IMG/VR virus record: IMGVR_UViG_3300029977_000004
Coordinates: 1-47,312 of that record
DNA length: 47,312 bases
Reading direction: 5' to 3' (one strand)
Origin: a virus
The notes beneath the pieces were generated by a model. The model saw only the letters and a list, made by a program, of their open reading frames with translations, was not told where the DNA came from and searched no databases. Below are positions 46,586 through 47,312 of the stretch, piece by piece. The first letter of the stretch is position 1, and every line of letters begins with the position of its first letter. Both the position numbers and the translations under genes were made by a program.

Positions 46586-46624
46586 GGAAGTACTGGGGCC
46601 TAGTTAGGGTCTTTGCGTACTTCC
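46586..46624 (+). promoter_or_regulatory. Heptaloop hairpin 7
   Basis: GGAAGTAC at 46586-46593 pairs perfectly with 46617-46624. Inside, six further pairs including G-U pairs lead to the heptaloop TAGTTAG at 46601-46607. It lies between genes 8 and 9, 30 bases before the start of gene 9. Confidence 0.5.
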
Positions 46625-46653
46625 GTAAATTTAAAAGAAAGGAGGTGATCGAA

Positions 46654-46875
46654 ATGAAAGAGATAGTGGTAAAACCTGTCGTAAATACTGACAAACTAAG
46701 TGTAACACTAGAACAAGAAGATGTTGATCCTGATACATGGTCCCGTTTAATCTCCGGCGATAAAGAAGTTGCCAAAGAGTTGTACATCGAAGTAATCCGT
46801 GACTTCTTTGCCGATATCAACAACGTGGATTTTGATAGTATAATACAAGATGTTACAGTAGAAACCGAAAAATAA
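46654..46875 (+). CDS. Small right-arm protein of unknown function
   Basis: The product has 73 residues from ATG at 46654, after AAAGGAGGTGAT; a GTG nine bases earlier is within the ribosome site and is rejected. It has two N-terminal strands (KEIVVKPVVNTDKLSVTLEQ) and an acidic helical part (KEVAKELYIEVIRDFFADI). The stop codon overlaps the first stem of the next pseudoknot leader by two bases. No family is recognised. Confidence 0.65.
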   Translation: MKEIVVKPVVNTDKLSVTLEQEDVDPDTWSRLISGDKEVAKELYIEVIRDFFADINNVDFDSIIQDVTVETEK

Positions 46876-46924
46876 CGTAACCTTACCTTGACCGGGTTAC
46901 GTTTGTAACTAAATCTAGGTCAGG
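46874..46924 (+). promoter_or_regulatory. Pseudoknot leader, class B, copy 2
   Basis: A perfect 9-base stem (46874-46882 with 46895-46903) closes the same 12-base loop as copy 1. CCTTGACC (46886-46893) pairs with GGTCAGG (46918-46924) over seven pairs including one G-U. The element starts within the stop codon of gene 9, ends just before AAGGAGG, and is nearly identical over about 55 bases to 46272-46328. Confidence 0.7.
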
Positions 46925-46941
46925 AAGGAGGTGATCAAAGA

Positions 46942-47312
46942 ATGAGAAAGAAATGTCCGTATTGCGACAATAAAACGGAACTCGTTGACGTAATCCTTGC
47001 TCAGGCCGTAGTCAAGTTCTACGAACTCGATGTTAAGTCGGTACGTGAGTTAGAAGAATACCTTTTCTGGAAAAGTGATGATAGTATAATTGTTAGTCCT
47101 ATAGGTCAACTGTACAAAGGACTTGCTTGTTCTGAATGCGACGGATTTTTGAAAGTAAGAAAGTTTGGTGTCGTAAAATCGAGCAAAGAATACAATCGGT
47201 TCTTGAGTGTAACGACTAACTTGACGTCGGCCTGGGTTACCAAAAATCTTGATAAGATAACGAGAGATATCTATTTTGGTAACCCTACTTATAAAAAGTT
47301 GCCTGAGTCAGT
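46942..47312 (+). CDS. Zinc-ribbon protein, N-terminal part (gene runs off the right edge)
   Basis: The frame is open from ATG at 46942, after AAGGAGGTGAT, to the window end, giving 123 residues. It begins MRKKCPYCDNKTELV and later has LACSECDGFLKV, a CxxC pair at each end of about 60 residues, which should bind zinc. The insert between the pairs is acidic and helical (VRELEEYLFWKSDDS). The rest is basic. It may belong to the same group of small zinc proteins as the product at 45373, though not closely. Function unknown; C-terminus missing. Confidence 0.65.
   Translation, partial: MRKKCPYCDNKTELVDVILAQAVVKFYELDVKSVRELEEYLFWKSDDSIIVSPIGQLYKGLACSECDGFLKVRKFGVVKSSKEYNRFLSVTTNLTSAWVTKNLDKITRDIYFGNPTYKKLPES

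Overview
The window is part of the genome of a tailed double-stranded DNA phage. The large terminase, portal, capsid protease-scaffold, HK97-type major capsid protein and decoration protein are all recognisable, beside a nearly complete phage replication and recombination set. Most genes start after strong AAGGAGG or GGAGGTGA ribosome sites, so the host is bacterial. A thermophilic host is my inference. It rests on the very stable RNA stems, the family-4-type uracil glycosylase domain and the DUF1874-like protein. No host-specific gene proves it.

Layout. From 1 to 42225 every gene is on the minus strand, tightly packed, with many ATGA or TAATG overlaps. From right to left this series holds: (a) 37.5-42.2 kb, a large multi-domain protein ending in a tRNA-nucleotidyltransferase-like and HD module, with two relatives; (b) 32.4-37.4 kb, a Cas4-like nuclease, a patatin, a metallophosphoesterase, a helicase loader and a DnaB-like helicase; (c) 18.3-32.3 kb, a primase split into two distant genes, SSB, RecA, Mre11 with Rad50 split into three genes, an Hjc-like resolvase, a UDG-exonuclease-PolA fusion, and the 7-deazaguanine genes queE, folE2, queC and a DpdA-like transglycosylase; (d) 6.5-18.3 kb, DNA packaging and head genes; (e) 1-6.5 kb, further probable virion or lysis genes, including an AcrIII-1-like domain fused to a ferritin-like domain.

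A non-coding region of about 1 kb (42226-43215) with short repeats separates this from a plus-strand arm (43.2 kb to the right edge) of ten small genes. Each is preceded by an excellent ribosome site. This arm is unlike the rest. Its intergenic spaces, and some coding regions, are full of perfect inverted repeats. Seven hairpins with unrelated stem sequences share a 7-base loop of the form TNGYYNG. Four leaders can form pseudoknots whose 3' strand ends just before the ribosome site. One 98-codon gene is almost a chain of hairpins. I regard this structured-RNA arm as the best candidate for an undescribed system.

How the genes fit together. FolE2, QueE and QueC would make preQ0, and the DpdA-like enzyme would put it into phage DNA, probably as protection against restriction; QueD must come from the host. 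The loader, helicase, split primase, SSB and PolA fusion form a replisome. RecA, Mre11/Rad50, the resolvase and the Cas4-like nuclease form a recombination set. The AcrIII-1-like domain may degrade cyclic oligoadenylate from type III CRISPR systems. The motif KWL[KR] recurs at module borders of several proteins and may mark processing or packaging sites.
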